From an uncultured Alkalilimnicola sp. (GTDB taxonomy: Bacteria; Pseudomonadota; Gammaproteobacteria; Nitrococcales; AK92), in NCBI GenBank assembly GCA_937951875.1, contig CALGAN010000069.1:1-24221 (forward strand): a stretch of DNA of 24,221 nt. The letters run 5' to 3'. The translations under genes were made by a program, and so were the position numbers. The notes under the pieces were generated by a model. That model was not told where the DNA came from. It made no database searches and saw only the letters and a list, made by a program, of their open reading frames with translations. Below, piece after piece: positions 1 to 7,217 of this stretch (its first letter is position 1; the number at the start of each line of letters is the position of its first letter).

Positions 1-33
1 GCGAGTTTTGGCTCCGGCCGGCCCTTCGGGCCT

Positions 34-57
34 TAACTTGGGCTCACGCCCAAGTTA
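34..57 (-). other. Perfect 10-bp hairpin downstream of rpoA
   Basis: Bases 34-43 pair perfectly with 48-57 around a 4-nt loop, between the rpoA stop codon and the left edge. A smaller GC hairpin (20-24 with 28-32) follows it on the minus strand. There is no U-run, so it is not a classical intrinsic terminator. It could be an mRNA-stabilising or processing structure between rpoA and the expected rplQ. Confidence 0.4.
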
Positions 58-67
58 GCCTGCGCCG

Positions 68-113
68 AAACTGGCCCCCTCAGGGCCTTTCCAGGCCCAG
101 GGGGGGCCAGTTT
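68..113 (-). terminator. Nested hairpin overlapping the 3' end of rpoA
   Basis: Bases 68-79 are the exact reverse complement of 102-113 (12 bp). Inside, 83-88 pairs with 93-98 around a 4-nt loop. The outer arm covers the last rpoA codons and the TGA at 80-82 sits in the structure. On the minus strand the 3' arm ends in a short TTT. It may terminate transcription in part or protect the rpoA 3' end. The pairing is seen directly; the role is inferred. Confidence 0.4.
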
Positions 114-1066
114 TCCAGCTTCATGCCGAGGGTTAGGCCGCGGGCGGCCAGGACTTCCTTGATCTCGTTGAGCGACTTGCGGCCCAGGTTCGGGGTCTTG
201 AGCAGCTCGTTCTCGGTACGCTGGATCAAGTCGCCGATGTAGTAAATGTTCTCCGCCTTCAGGCAGTTGGCCGAACGCACGGTGAGCTCGAGGTCGTCGA
301 CCGGGCGCAGCAGGATCGGGTCGATCTGCGGCGTGCCACGGGTCGGCGCTTCGATGGTTTCGGTCGAACCTTCCAGCGAAGCGAACACCGACAGCTGGTC
401 CATCAGGATGCGGGCCGATTGGCGAACGGCTTCCTCCGGCGAGATCACGCCATTGGTCTCGATATCGAGCACCAGCTTGTCGAGGTCGGTACGCTGCTCC
501 ACGCGCGCGCTTTCCACGGTATAGCTGACACGACGGATCGGGCTGTACGAGGCGTCGAGCACGATGCGGCCGACGGTGCGGGAGTGATCGTCGGCAAAGC
601 TGCGCAGGTTGCCCGGAACGTAGCCACGGCCCTTCTCCACCTTCACTTGCATTTCCAGACGGCCGTTGTCCGTCAGGTTGGCGATGACATGGTCGGGGTT
701 GATGATTTCGACGTCATGCGACACTTCGATATCGCCTGCCGTCACGACGCCGGGACCTTGCTTGCGCAGGGTCAGCACGACTTCATCACGGTTGTGCAGC
801 TTGAACACCACGCCCTTGAGGTTCAGCAGGATGTCGACCACGTCTTCGCGCACGCCGTCGATGGTGGAGTACTCGTGCACGACGCCCGTGATCTGGACTT
901 CCGTGGGCGCGTAGCCAGCCATCGAAGACAACAGGATGCGGCGCAGCGCGTTGCCCAGCGTATGGCCATAGCCGCGCTCGAACGGCTCCATGATCACTTT
1001 GGCGTGATTCGGGCCCAGCGTTTCGACGTCGATGTTGCGCGGTTTCAGAAATGCGGCGTTTGCCAT
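80..1066 (-). CDS. rpoA: DNA-directed RNA polymerase subunit alpha
   Basis: This is the alpha subunit of RNA polymerase, which dimerises to nucleate beta/beta' assembly and contacts activators and UP elements. The 328 residues match the usual length. The N-terminal domain (about 1-235) has the conserved RGYGHTLGNALRRILLSS assembly segment near residue 31. A linker leads to the C-terminal domain (about 250-328) with VRSANCLKAENI. There R264, N267, C268 and K270 match the E. coli DNA-contact residues R265, N268, C269 and K271. The start is ATG. It is the last gene of the cluster inside the window, 163 bp after rpsD, a wider gap than most here and one containing a terminator-like hairpin. Confidence 0.98.
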   Translation of the reverse strand: MANAAFLKPRNIDVETLGPNHAKVIMEPFERGYGHTLGNALRRILLSSMAGYAPTEVQITGVVHEYSTIDGVREDVVDILLNLKGVVFKLHNRDEVVLTLRKQGPGVVTAGDIEVSHDVEIINPDHVIANLTDNGRLEMQVKVEKGRGYVPGNLRSFADDHSRTVGRIVLDASYSPIRRVSYTVESARVEQRTDLDKLVLDIETNGVISPEEAVRQSARILMDQLSVFASLEGSTETIEAPTRGTPQIDPILLRPVDDLELTVRSANCLKAENIYYIGDLIQRTENELLKTPNLGRKSLNEIKEVLAARGLTLGMKLENWPPLGLERP

Positions 1067-1188
1067 GAATCTTCCTTATCAATACCCTCGGCTCGTTACA
1101 CCGATAAGGCTGGTGGAAAAAAACGCCTTGCAGCGTGAAAACCAGCGAACCGCCCCCCTCGAGGCAACGGCCCGCCAATAAAGCCAAA

Positions 1189-1211
1189 AGCCGCGCTGGA
1201 ACAGCGCGGCT
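1189..1211 (-). terminator. Terminator-like hairpin between rpsD and rpoA
   Basis: Bases 1189-1197 pair perfectly with 1203-1211 around a 5-nt loop. On the minus strand the GC-rich stem is followed by a short T-rich run (TTTGGCTTTATT). It lies 18 nt past the rpsD stop and before rpoA, so it is a candidate attenuator or partial terminator setting the ratio of S4 to alpha. The T-run is interrupted, so strength is uncertain. Confidence 0.55.
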
Positions 1212-1229
1212 GTGCGAAGCCTGGAAAGC

Positions 1230-1853
1230 TTAGCGAGAATACAATTCCACGACCATGGATTCGTTGATGTCGCGGGCAACGTCGGCGCGGTCCGGCACTT
1301 GCTTGAAGGTACCTTCCAGCTTGGTGGTGTCCACGCTCACCCATTGCGGGAAGCCTTGGCTGGCGGCCAATTGCAGCGCTTCCTGGATACGGGCCTGCTT
1401 CTTGGCCTTTTCACGCACGGCGATCACGTCGCCCGGCTTGACCAGGATGGACGGCACGTTGGCGGTACGGCCGTTCAGCATCAACGCCTTGTGGCTGACC
1501 AGCTGACGCGCTTCGGCACGGGTCGAACCGAAGCCCATGCGGTACACCACGTTGTCCAGGCGCGACTCGAGCAGCTGGATGAGGTTTTCGCCGGTGTTGC
1601 CCTTGCGGCGCTCGGCCTCTTCGAAATAACGACGGAACTGCTTTTCCAGCACGCCGTACATGCGCTTGAGCTTTTGCTTCTCACGCAGCTGCAGGCCGTA
1701 GTCGGACGTGCGCGCGCCGGAAGTACGGCCATGCTGGCCGGGCTTGCTCTCGAACTTGCACTTGGAATCCAGCGAACGACGGGCGCTCTTCAGGAAGAGG
1801 TCCGTGCCTTCGCGGCGGGAAAGCTTACATTTGGGGCCAATATAACGTGCCAC
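1230..1853 (-). CDS. rpsD: 30S ribosomal protein S4
   Basis: S4 is a primary 16S rRNA-binding protein that starts 30S assembly at the 5' domain. In E. coli it also acts in antitermination and as translational repressor of the alpha operon. The 207 residues carry the typical N-terminus MARYIGPKCKLSRREGTDLF and the S4-type RNA-binding domain around SRLDNVVYRMGFGSTRAEAR. The start codon is GTG (complement of 1851-1853), with a GGAAG Shine-Dalgarno a few bases upstream. It is separated from rpsK by 317 bp that hold a candidate promoter and hairpins, so it may be transcribed independently of the upstream genes. Confidence 0.97.
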   Translation of the reverse strand: MARYIGPKCKLSRREGTDLFLKSARRSLDSKCKFESKPGQHGRTSGARTSDYGLQLREKQKLKRMYGVLEKQFRRYFEEAERRKGNTGENLIQLLESRLDNVVYRMGFGSTRAEARQLVSHKALMLNGRTANVPSILVKPGDVIAVREKAKKQARIQEALQLAASQGFPQWVSVDTTKLEGTFKQVPDRADVARDINESMVVELYSR

Positions 1854-1875
1854 GATGCTTCCTTTTCTCTGTCAG

Positions 1876-1893
1876 GCCACGCACATGCGTGGC
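1876..1893 (-). promoter_or_regulatory. Leader hairpin just upstream of rpsD
   Basis: Bases 1876-1883 are the reverse complement of 1886-1893, so the sequence is palindromic around a 2-nt centre and can fold with a 7-bp stem and 4-nt loop. It lies 22 nt upstream of the GTG start, just before the ribosome binding site. The position would suit translational control of rpsD, for example by S4 itself. That role is inference only. Confidence 0.35.
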
Positions 1894-2020
1894 GAGGAGT
1901 CTGCCTTGATCTCGACGTTCGATGAACCTGGAACGCGGCAGACGGTGGTCTTACCCGGCGCACCCGACCCATGCCGGCTGCGCCCCCTACGAATTACCAA
2001 CTCAATTGGCAAGGCGCGTC

Positions 2021-2049
2021 ATTCTACTGCGCTTCGCCACCCACCCCAA
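2021..2049 (-). promoter_or_regulatory. Candidate sigma70 promoter for rpsD-rpoA
   Basis: On the minus strand a TTGGGG -35 box (2044-2049) is followed after exactly 17 bp by a TAGAAT -10 box (2021-2026). Transcription would begin near 2014 and give a leader of about 160 nt before rpsD. The boxes match the consensus at 4 and 5 of 6 positions. The location in the one long gap of the cluster supports it, but no experiment is implied. Confidence 0.55.
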
Positions 2050-2170
2050 ATCCCAGCTCGGTGCCGGGGCTTCCACCCGTTGGTGGGACGGAAGCCCGGA
2101 GATTCCGGGCGTTGGCCCGCCGGTACTCCGGAGCCGGCCTTCGGAATCGGTGTGGGTTGACGGACTCGCC

Positions 2171-2572
2171 TTAGATCCGGCGACGCTTCGGCGGACGGCA
2201 GCCGTTGTGCGGAACAGGCGTGATGTCCGAGATGCTCGAGATCTTGATGCCGAGCGCGTTCAGTGCGCGAACGGACGACTCACGGCCGGGGCCGGGACCC
2301 TTGATGCGCACTTCCAGCGTCTTGATGCCGTATTCCATCGCAACACGACCGGCCGACTCGGCCGCGACCTGCGCCGCGAAGGGCGTGGACTTGCGCGAGC
2401 CCTTGAAGCCAGCGCCGCCCGACGTCGCCCACGACAGCGCATTGCCTTGGCGGTCGGTAATCGTGATGATGGTGTTGTTGAAGGACGCGTGGACGTGCGC
2501 GATGCCGTCCGACACGTTCTTCTTGACTTTCTTGCGAACGCGCTGGGCGCCGCTGGAGGGGGATTTCGCCAT
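2171..2572 (-). CDS. rpsK: 30S ribosomal protein S11
   Basis: S11 sits on the 30S platform beside S7 and S18, near the E site and the Shine-Dalgarno helix. The 133 residues have the family hallmarks: a Lys-rich N-terminus, a central HASFNNTIITITDRQGN segment, GGAGFKGSRKSTPFAAQ, and the C-terminal ITPVPHNGCRPPKRRRI. The start is ATG, 29 nt after rpsM, as expected in an alpha-type cluster. It is the last gene before a 317-bp gap. Confidence 0.98.
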   Translation of the reverse strand: MAKSPSSGAQRVRKKVKKNVSDGIAHVHASFNNTIITITDRQGNALSWATSGGAGFKGSRKSTPFAAQVAAESAGRVAMEYGIKTLEVRIKGPGPGRESSVRALNALGIKISSISDITPVPHNGCRPPKRRRI

Positions 2573-2601
2573 TTCTGAATCCTTGACTGGGTATCAGCCG
2601 T

Positions 2602-2967
2602 TTACTTTTTGAGCGCAGCCGCGGCGCGACGCGGACCCTTGCGGGTGCGGGCGTTCGTGCGGGTACGCTGGCCACGCACGGGCAGGCCGCGCTTGTGGCG
2701 GAAACCACGATACGAGCCGAGGTCGATCAGACGCTTGATCGACAGCTGGATCTCACGGCGCAGGTCGCCTTCGACGGTGAAGCTGTTGACCTGCTCGCGG
2801 ATGCGCTCGAGCTCGGCGTCGTTCAAATCCTTGACCTTCTTGTCGGTCGGCACACCGGCGGCTTCGCAGATTTTGCGAGCGCGCGAACGACCGATACCAA
2901 AGATAGCCGTCAGACCGATTTCGGTGTGCTGATGCGGCGGAATGTTGATGCCAGCGATACGGGCCAT
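2602..2967 (-). CDS. rpsM: 30S ribosomal protein S13
   Basis: S13 is in the head of the 30S subunit. It contacts the P-site tRNA and forms bridges with 23S rRNA and L5. The 121 residues start MARIAGINIP and contain the helix-hairpin-helix-like LTAIFGIGRSRARKICEAAG region (about 19-38). The basic C-terminal tail is RGQRTRTNARTRKGPRR. It starts with ATG, 34 nt after rpmJ. That short gap leaves little room for an E. coli-style S4 pseudoknot operator, which in E. coli lies in the rpsM leader. Confidence 0.98.
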   Translation of the reverse strand: MARIAGINIPPHQHTEIGLTAIFGIGRSRARKICEAAGVPTDKKVKDLNDAELERIREQVNSFTVEGDLRREIQLSIKRLIDLGSYRGFRHKRGLPVRGQRTRTNARTRKGPRRAAAALKK

Positions 2968-3001
2968 AACGTTTCCTTGAATACCTGAGTGCTAGCCGGG
3001 A

Positions 3002-3115
3002 TCAGCCCTGGCGTTGCTTGTGGCGCGGGTCGGTGCAGATGACACGCACCACGCCCTTGCGCTTGATGACCTTGCAGTTCCGGCAAATTGCTTTGACCGA
3101 TGCCATTACTTTCAT
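3002..3115 (-). CDS. rpmJ: 50S ribosomal protein L36 (zinc-binding type)
   Basis: A 37-residue frame between infA and rpsM begins MKVMASVKAICRNCKVIKRK and ends RHKQRQG. It is full length for L36, a small 50S protein near the base of the L7/L12 stalk. Residues C11, C14, C27 and H32 form the complete CCCH zinc site, so this is the zinc-dependent (C+) form. The ATG is the complement of 3113-3115 and the TGA of 3002-3004. The infA-rpmJ-rpsM order is standard. Confidence 0.95.
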   Translation of the reverse strand: MKVMASVKAICRNCKVIKRKGVVRVICTDPRHKQRQG

Positions 3116-3151
3116 GATTGACTCCTAATTCGTACCCGGCAAGCCTGGCGC

Positions 3152-3370
3152 TTACTTCGAGCGGAACACGATTCTTGCTCGGGACAGATCGTATGGGGTC
3201 AACTCCACCGTCACACGATCCCCCGGCAGGATGCGGATGTAATTCATCCGCATTTTTCCCGAGATATGTCCCAGCACGACATGGCCATTCTCGAGCTTTA
3301 CACGAAACGTTGCATTGGGGAGGTTTTCCAGAACCTCGCCTTGCATCTGGATAACGTCGTCTTTGGCCAT
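3152..3370 (-). CDS. infA: Translation initiation factor IF-1
   Basis: IF-1 blocks the ribosomal A site during initiation and aids IF-2 and IF-3. The 72 residues form one S1-like OB fold. They contain GEVLENLPNATFRVKLENGH, the GHISGKMRMNYIRILPGDRV core and the terminal LSRARIVFR, and the length is exactly that of the family. The start is ATG, 7 nt after the secY stop, so it is probably co-translated with secY. Betaproteobacteria often carry a second infA elsewhere; this copy is the one in the ribosomal cluster. Confidence 0.97.
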   Translation of the reverse strand: MAKDDVIQMQGEVLENLPNATFRVKLENGHVVLGHISGKMRMNYIRILPGDRVTVELTPYDLSRARIVFRSK

Positions 3371-3377
3371 TTTCTCG

Positions 3378-4700
3378 TTACCGCACCGGTAGATTTCCGC
3401 CCTTGAAGTTGGCCTTCTTGAGCAAAGAATCGTATTGGTGCGACATCACGTAAGCCTGCACCTGGGCCATGAAATCCATCGTGACCACAACGATAATCAG
3501 CAAAGACGTGCCGCCGAAATAGAACGGCACATTCCAACGCAGGACCAGGAACTCCGGCAGCAGGCACACTAACGTGATGTAGATGGCGCCGGTGAACGTC
3601 AAGCGCATCAGGATCTTGTCGATGTACCGCGCAGTCTGCTCGCCCGGACGGATCCCCGGCACGAACGCGCCGCTCTTCTTCAGGTTGTCGGCAGTCTCGC
3701 GGCTGTTGAACACGAGCGCCGTGTAGAAGAAGCAGAAGAACACGATCGCGATGGCATACAGCGTGATGTACAGCGGCTGCCCAGGCGACAACGCCGCGGC
3801 CAAGTCCTTCAGCCAGCGCAGGCCGTCGCCGCTCGAGAACCAGCTGGCCACGGTGGCGGGGAACAGGATGATCGACGACGCGAAGATCGGCGGAATCACC
3901 CCGGCCATGTTCAGCTTGAGCGGCAGATGCGAGCTTTGGCCGCCATACACGCGGTTGCCCACCTGGCGCTTGGCGTAGTTGACGACGATCTTGCGTTGCC
4001 CGCGTTCCACGAACACGACGAAAGCCGTCACCAACACCACCAGCACGACGATGAACAGCGCCGACAGCACCGCCATGGCCCCGGTATTGACCAACTCGAA
4101 CAAACCGGCCAACGCCTGGGGCAGGCCCGCCACGATACCCGAGAAAATCAGGATCGAAATGCCGTTGCCCAACCCGCGCTCGGTGATCTGCTCACCCAGC
4201 CACATCAGGAACATCGTTCCCGTGACCAACGAGATCATCGTGGTCACGCGGAACATCAGCCCGGGATCGATGACCAGGCCGGGCTGCGATTCCAGCGCGA
4301 CCGAGATACCGACCGACTGCACCAACGCAAGCGCCAGCGTTCCGTAGCGCGTGTACTGCGTAATCTTGCGCCGCCCGGCCTCGCCTTCTTTCTTGATCGC
4401 TTCCAACGACGGCACGATGACCGTCATCAGCTGCATGATGATCGATGCCGAGATATACGGCATGATCCCCAGTGCAAAGATCGAGAAACGCGAAAGCGCA
4501 CCGCCCGAGAACATGTTGAACAGGCCCAGTATCCCACCCTGGTTCTGACGGAACAGGGAAGTCAACTGGACCGGATCGATCCCGGGGACAGGGATGTGCG
4601 TACCGATCCGGTACACCACCAGGGCGAGCAGCAGGAAGACCAGCCGACGCTTCAGGTCGCCATACTTGCCGGTCTTGCCCAGTGCGTTCGCATTAGCCAA
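3378..4700 (-). CDS. secY: Protein translocase subunit SecY
   Basis: SecY is the channel-forming subunit of the SecYEG inner-membrane translocon. The 440 residues contain the usual ten hydrophobic segments. Conserved features include RIGTHIPVPGID at the first helix and periplasmic plug region, the FMLWLGEQITERGLGNGIS-like motif near mid-protein, and RQVGNRVYGGQSSHLPLK in the large cytoplasmic loop. The only start that fits the conserved N-terminus (MANANALGKTGKYGDLKRR) is TTG, the complement of 4698-4700, with GAGG 9 nt upstream. The nearby ATG is out of frame. The order rplO-secY-infA is typical of the spc operon. Confidence 0.97.
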   Translation of the reverse strand: MANANALGKTGKYGDLKRRLVFLLLALVVYRIGTHIPVPGIDPVQLTSLFRQNQGGILGLFNMFSGGALSRFSIFALGIMPYISASIIMQLMTVIVPSLEAIKKEGEAGRRKITQYTRYGTLALALVQSVGISVALESQPGLVIDPGLMFRVTTMISLVTGTMFLMWLGEQITERGLGNGISILIFSGIVAGLPQALAGLFELVNTGAMAVLSALFIVVLVVLVTAFVVFVERGQRKIVVNYAKRQVGNRVYGGQSSHLPLKLNMAGVIPPIFASSIILFPATVASWFSSGDGLRWLKDLAAALSPGQPLYITLYAIAIVFFCFFYTALVFNSRETADNLKKSGAFVPGIRPGEQTARYIDKILMRLTFTGAIYITLVCLLPEFLVLRWNVPFYFGGTSLLIIVVVTMDFMAQVQAYVMSHQYDSLLKKANFKGGNLPVR

Positions 4701-4719
4701 AGCTTCAGTCCTCGGTTAT

Positions 4720-5151
4720 TCAGACCAGCGAACCGCCGGCGGCCTCGATCGCCGCCTTCGCACCTGCCGTGGCCGTCATGCCCTTGAGCACCACCTTGCG
4801 GGTGAGCTCGCCGGTCTTGATGACCTTGACGTAGCGCACTTGCTGACCCACCACGCCGGCCTGCTTGAGCGCTTGCACGTCGATTTCCTCGACCGGCAGG
4901 GCTTGCAGTTCGGACAGGCGGACCTGTGCATACAGGTGCTGCCCCATGGACTTGAATCCACGCTTGGGCAGACGGCGCTGCAGCGGCATTTGGCCGCCTT
5001 CGAAGCCTACCTTGTGGAAGCCGCCCGAACGCGACTTCTGGCCTTTGTGGCCGCGGCCGGCGGTCTTGCCGAGGCCGGAGCCGATGCCGCGACCGACGCG
5101 ACGCTTGGCGTGCTTGGCGCCGGCGGCCGGCTTGAGCGTATTCAGTTGCAT
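4720..5151 (-). CDS. rplO: 50S ribosomal protein L15
   Basis: L15 is a late-assembly 50S protein that binds 23S rRNA and helps organise the peptidyl transferase region. The 143 residues open with MQLNTLKPAAGAKHAKRRVG. A glycine-rich basic segment follows (GRGIGSGLGKTAGRGHKGQK, about 20-39), then RSGGFHKVGFEGGQMPLQRR, all diagnostic for L15. It starts with ATG 10 nt after rpmD and ends 19 nt before secY. Confidence 0.98.
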   Translation of the reverse strand: MQLNTLKPAAGAKHAKRRVGRGIGSGLGKTAGRGHKGQKSRSGGFHKVGFEGGQMPLQRRLPKRGFKSMGQHLYAQVRLSELQALPVEEIDVQALKQAGVVGQQVRYVKVIKTGELTRKVVLKGMTATAGAKAAIEAAGGSLV

Positions 5152-5161
5152 GCTAGACCTC

Positions 5162-5347
5162 TCAGGCTTCCGACACGGTGACCAAATAGGACACCTTGCG
5201 GATCATCCCGCGCACTTCCGGCGTGTCGGCCAGGACGCGCGAGCTATTCAGGCGGCGCAGACCCAGACCGCGCACCGTGGCGCGATGCGATTCGGGCGTT
5301 CCGATGGGGGAACGCACGAGCGTCACTTTGACGTTCTTCTTAGTCAT
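5162..5347 (-). CDS. rpmD: 50S ribosomal protein L30
   Basis: L30 is a small 23S rRNA-binding protein on the surface of the 50S subunit. The 61 residues match the bacterial short form, with KVTLVRSPIGTPESHRATVR followed by LGLRRLNSSRVLADTPEVRG and MIRKVSYLVTV. It starts with ATG 3 nt after the rpsE stop, so the two are probably translationally coupled. Confidence 0.97.
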   Translation of the reverse strand: MTKKNVKVTLVRSPIGTPESHRATVRGLGLRRLNSSRVLADTPEVRGMIRKVSYLVTVSEA

Positions 5348-5350
5348 GGC

Positions 5351-5872
5351 TTACCCCAGGATCTCTTCGACCGTCTTGCCGCGCTTGGCAGCCACTTCGG
5401 ACGGAGTCGAGCACGCGCGCAGACCGTTGAGCGTCGCACGCACGAGGTTGTACGGGTTGGTCGAGCCGAGGCTCTTGGCCACCACGTTGCGGACGCCGAG
5501 CACGTCGAAGATGGCGCGCATCGGGCCGCCGGCGATCACGCCGGTACCTTCGACGGCGGGCGAGATCAGCACGGTCGAGGCGCCATGCTTGCCGACCACG
5601 TTGTGATACAGCGTGCCGTTCTTCAGCGGCACCTTGATCATCTTGCGGCGGGCTTCTTCCATGGCTTTCTGGACCGCGACAGGCACTTCGCGCGCCTTGC
5701 CCTTGCCCATGCCGACTCGGCCGTCGCCGTCGCCGACCACGGTCAGCGCAGCGAACCCGAGGATACGACCGCCCTTCACGACCTTCGTGACGCGGTTGAC
5801 GGCGATCATCTTCTCGCGAAGACCGTCATCGCGCTCTTCAGCCGCTGCATTCTTGCCTTGCATCTTGGCCAT
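5351..5872 (-). CDS. rpsE: 30S ribosomal protein S5
   Basis: S5 lies at the back of the 30S subunit near the mRNA entry channel. With S4 it affects decoding accuracy, and it is a classic site of spectinomycin resistance. The 173 residues have the N-terminal double-stranded RNA-binding domain (LREKMIAVNRVTKVVKGGR) and a C-terminal domain with GVIAGGPMRAIFDVLGVRN and SLGSTNPYNLVRATLNGL. The loop VTKVVKGGRILGF, where resistance changes are known in other bacteria, looks wild type. It starts with ATG, 11 nt after rplR. Confidence 0.98.
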   Translation of the reverse strand: MAKMQGKNAAAEERDDGLREKMIAVNRVTKVVKGGRILGFAALTVVGDGDGRVGMGKGKAREVPVAVQKAMEEARRKMIKVPLKNGTLYHNVVGKHGASTVLISPAVEGTGVIAGGPMRAIFDVLGVRNVVAKSLGSTNPYNLVRATLNGLRACSTPSEVAAKRGKTVEEILG

Positions 5873-5883
5873 GTAATCCTCGC

Positions 5884-6249
5884 TTAAAACTTCAGGCCGG
5901 CTTCACGCGCGGCGTCAGCCAGGGCCTTGACGCGGCCGTGGTAGCGGAAACCGCTGCGATCGAACGCGACGGTCTCGATACCGGCAGCCTTGGCCTTCTC
6001 GGCCACGCGCTTGCCCACCAGAGTTGCTGCGGCCACATTGCCGCCCTTGCCCGACGCGCCCGCCAGCTGTTGGCGCACTTCAGGCTCGACGGTCGAGGCG
6101 CTGACCAGCACCTTGTCGCCTTCCGGCGAAATGATGTTTGCGTAGATGTGCAGGTTAGAGCGGAACACCGACAGGCGATGCACGCGCAACTCGGCGATCT
6201 TCCGGCGGGTAGCAACCGCACGACGCAAACGAGCTTGCTTCTTGTCCAT
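5884..6249 (-). CDS. rplR: 50S ribosomal protein L18
   Basis: L18 binds 5S rRNA together with L5 and joins it to the 50S central protuberance. The 121 residues start MDKKQARLRRAVATRRKIAE and contain LRVHRLSVFRSNLHIYANII. They end in FDRSGFRYHGRVKALADAAR, the conserved 5S-binding C-terminal motif. It starts with ATG, 18 nt downstream of rplF. Confidence 0.97.
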   Translation of the reverse strand: MDKKQARLRRAVATRRKIAELRVHRLSVFRSNLHIYANIISPEGDKVLVSASTVEPEVRQQLAGASGKGGNVAAATLVGKRVAEKAKAAGIETVAFDRSGFRYHGRVKALADAAREAGLKF

Positions 6250-6267
6250 GATTCGTCCTTGCCCGCC

Positions 6268-6801
6268 TTATTTCTTCTTGGTCTCTTTGATGATGACCCG
6301 TTCATCCGCATAGCGGACGCCCTTGCCCTTGTAAGGCTCGGGCGGGCGATACGCACGGATTTCGGCGGCCACCTGACCAACACGTTGCTTGTCGGCGCCC
6401 TTGATCACGACTTCCGTCTGCGAGGGGCACTCGACCTTGATGCCGGCGGGCATCTTGTGCACGACGTCGTGCGAGAAACCCAGTTGCAGCTTGACCGAAT
6501 CGCCTTGGGCCTGGGCACGGTAGCCCACGCCGACCAGGGTGAGCTTGCGCTCGAACCCCTTGCTGACGCCAGTCACCATGTTGTTGACCAGGGCGCGGAG
6601 GGTACCGGACATGGCCTTGGCTTCGCGGCTATCGTTGGCAGCGGCGAACGAGAGCTTGCCGCCGTCTTGCGTGATGTTGACCAAACCATTCAGGGGCTGG
6701 ACCAGCGTGCCGAGCGGACCCTTGACGGTGATCTGGTCGGCAGCGATGTTGGCCTCGACACCCTTGGGCAGTTCGACGGGGTACTTAGCTATACGCGACA
6801 T
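6268..6801 (-). CDS. rplF: 50S ribosomal protein L6
   Basis: L6 is a two-domain 23S rRNA-binding protein near the GTPase-associated centre and the tRNA A site. The 177 residues begin MSRIAKYPVELPKGVEANIA, contain the duplicated L6 fold, and carry GYRAQAQGDSVKLQLGFSHDV in the middle. The signature RAYRPPEPYKGKGVRYADE lies near the C-terminus. It starts with ATG, 9 nt after the rpsH stop. Confidence 0.98.
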   Translation of the reverse strand: MSRIAKYPVELPKGVEANIAADQITVKGPLGTLVQPLNGLVNITQDGGKLSFAAANDSREAKAMSGTLRALVNNMVTGVSKGFERKLTLVGVGYRAQAQGDSVKLQLGFSHDVVHKMPAGIKVECPSQTEVVIKGADKQRVGQVAAEIRAYRPPEPYKGKGVRYADERVIIKETKKK

Positions 6802-6810
6802 GTCGACTCC

Positions 6811-7206
6811 TTACGCCACGTAGCAGAGGACCTCGCCGCCCACGCCGTTGGCGCGCGCCTTGCGATCGGTCATCACGCCGCGGGAGGTGGACACGATGGC
6901 CACGCCCAGGCCATTCATGACCTGAGGAATGGAATGACGACCCTTGTAGATACGCAGGCCGGGCTTCGACACGCGCTCGATGCGCTCGATGACCGGACGG
7001 CCGGCGTAATACTTCAGGGTGATTTCGAGTTCGGGCTTGCCGTTGTTGGGCTTGACCTCGAAGTTCTCGATATAGCCCTCGTCCTTCAGCACGGTGGCGA
7101 TGGCCACCTTCAGCTTCGAGGAGGGCATGGACACGGACGCCTTATCTACGCGCTGCGCATTGCGGATGCGCGTCAGCATATCGGCGATCGGATCGCTCAT
7201 GCTCAT
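6811..7206 (-). CDS. rpsH: 30S ribosomal protein S8
   Basis: S8 binds helix 21 of 16S rRNA and is a primary assembly protein. In E. coli it represses the spc operon by binding its mRNA near the rplE start. The 131 residues begin MSMSDPIADMLTRIRNAQRV, and the C-terminal half carries the family signature ISTSRGVMTDRKARANGVGG. The first of two in-phase ATGs is used here; starting at the second (M3) would shorten it by two residues. It ends 9 nt before rplF. Confidence 0.98.
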   Translation of the reverse strand: MSMSDPIADMLTRIRNAQRVDKASVSMPSSKLKVAIATVLKDEGYIENFEVKPNNGKPELEITLKYYAGRPVIERIERVSKPGLRIYKGRHSIPQVMNGLGVAIVSTSRGVMTDRKARANGVGGEVLCYVA

Positions 7207-7217
7207 GAATGACTCTC

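Larger units (their letters stand above)
1854..2170 (-). promoter_or_regulatory. Long rpsK-rpsD intergenic region with hairpins
   Basis: This is the only long gap inside the ribosomal block. No coding frame is convincing on either strand. It holds an 8-bp inverted repeat (2067-2074 with 2090-2097, 15-nt loop), a GC-rich stretch just after the rpsK stop with further short dyads, a candidate promoter (2021-2049), and an 8-bp palindrome (1876-1893) in the leader just before rpsD. The hairpins after rpsK could end transcription of the upstream segment, although none has a U-run. Confidence 0.5.

Noticed and set aside
2968..3001. E. coli-type S4 pseudoknot operator before rpsM
   Set aside because: Only 34 nt separate rpmJ and rpsM, too little for the known nested pseudoknot, and no matching structure was seen.
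3927..4787. A 286-codon plus-strand frame opposite secY
   Set aside because: The product is rich in His, Arg, Asp and Gln and mirrors the hydrophobic codons of secY. It is a shadow frame.
5938..7212. A 424-codon plus-strand frame opposite rplR, rplF and rpsH
   Set aside because: It runs antisense across three unmistakable ribosomal protein genes. It is low-complexity in composition and is explained by codon bias.
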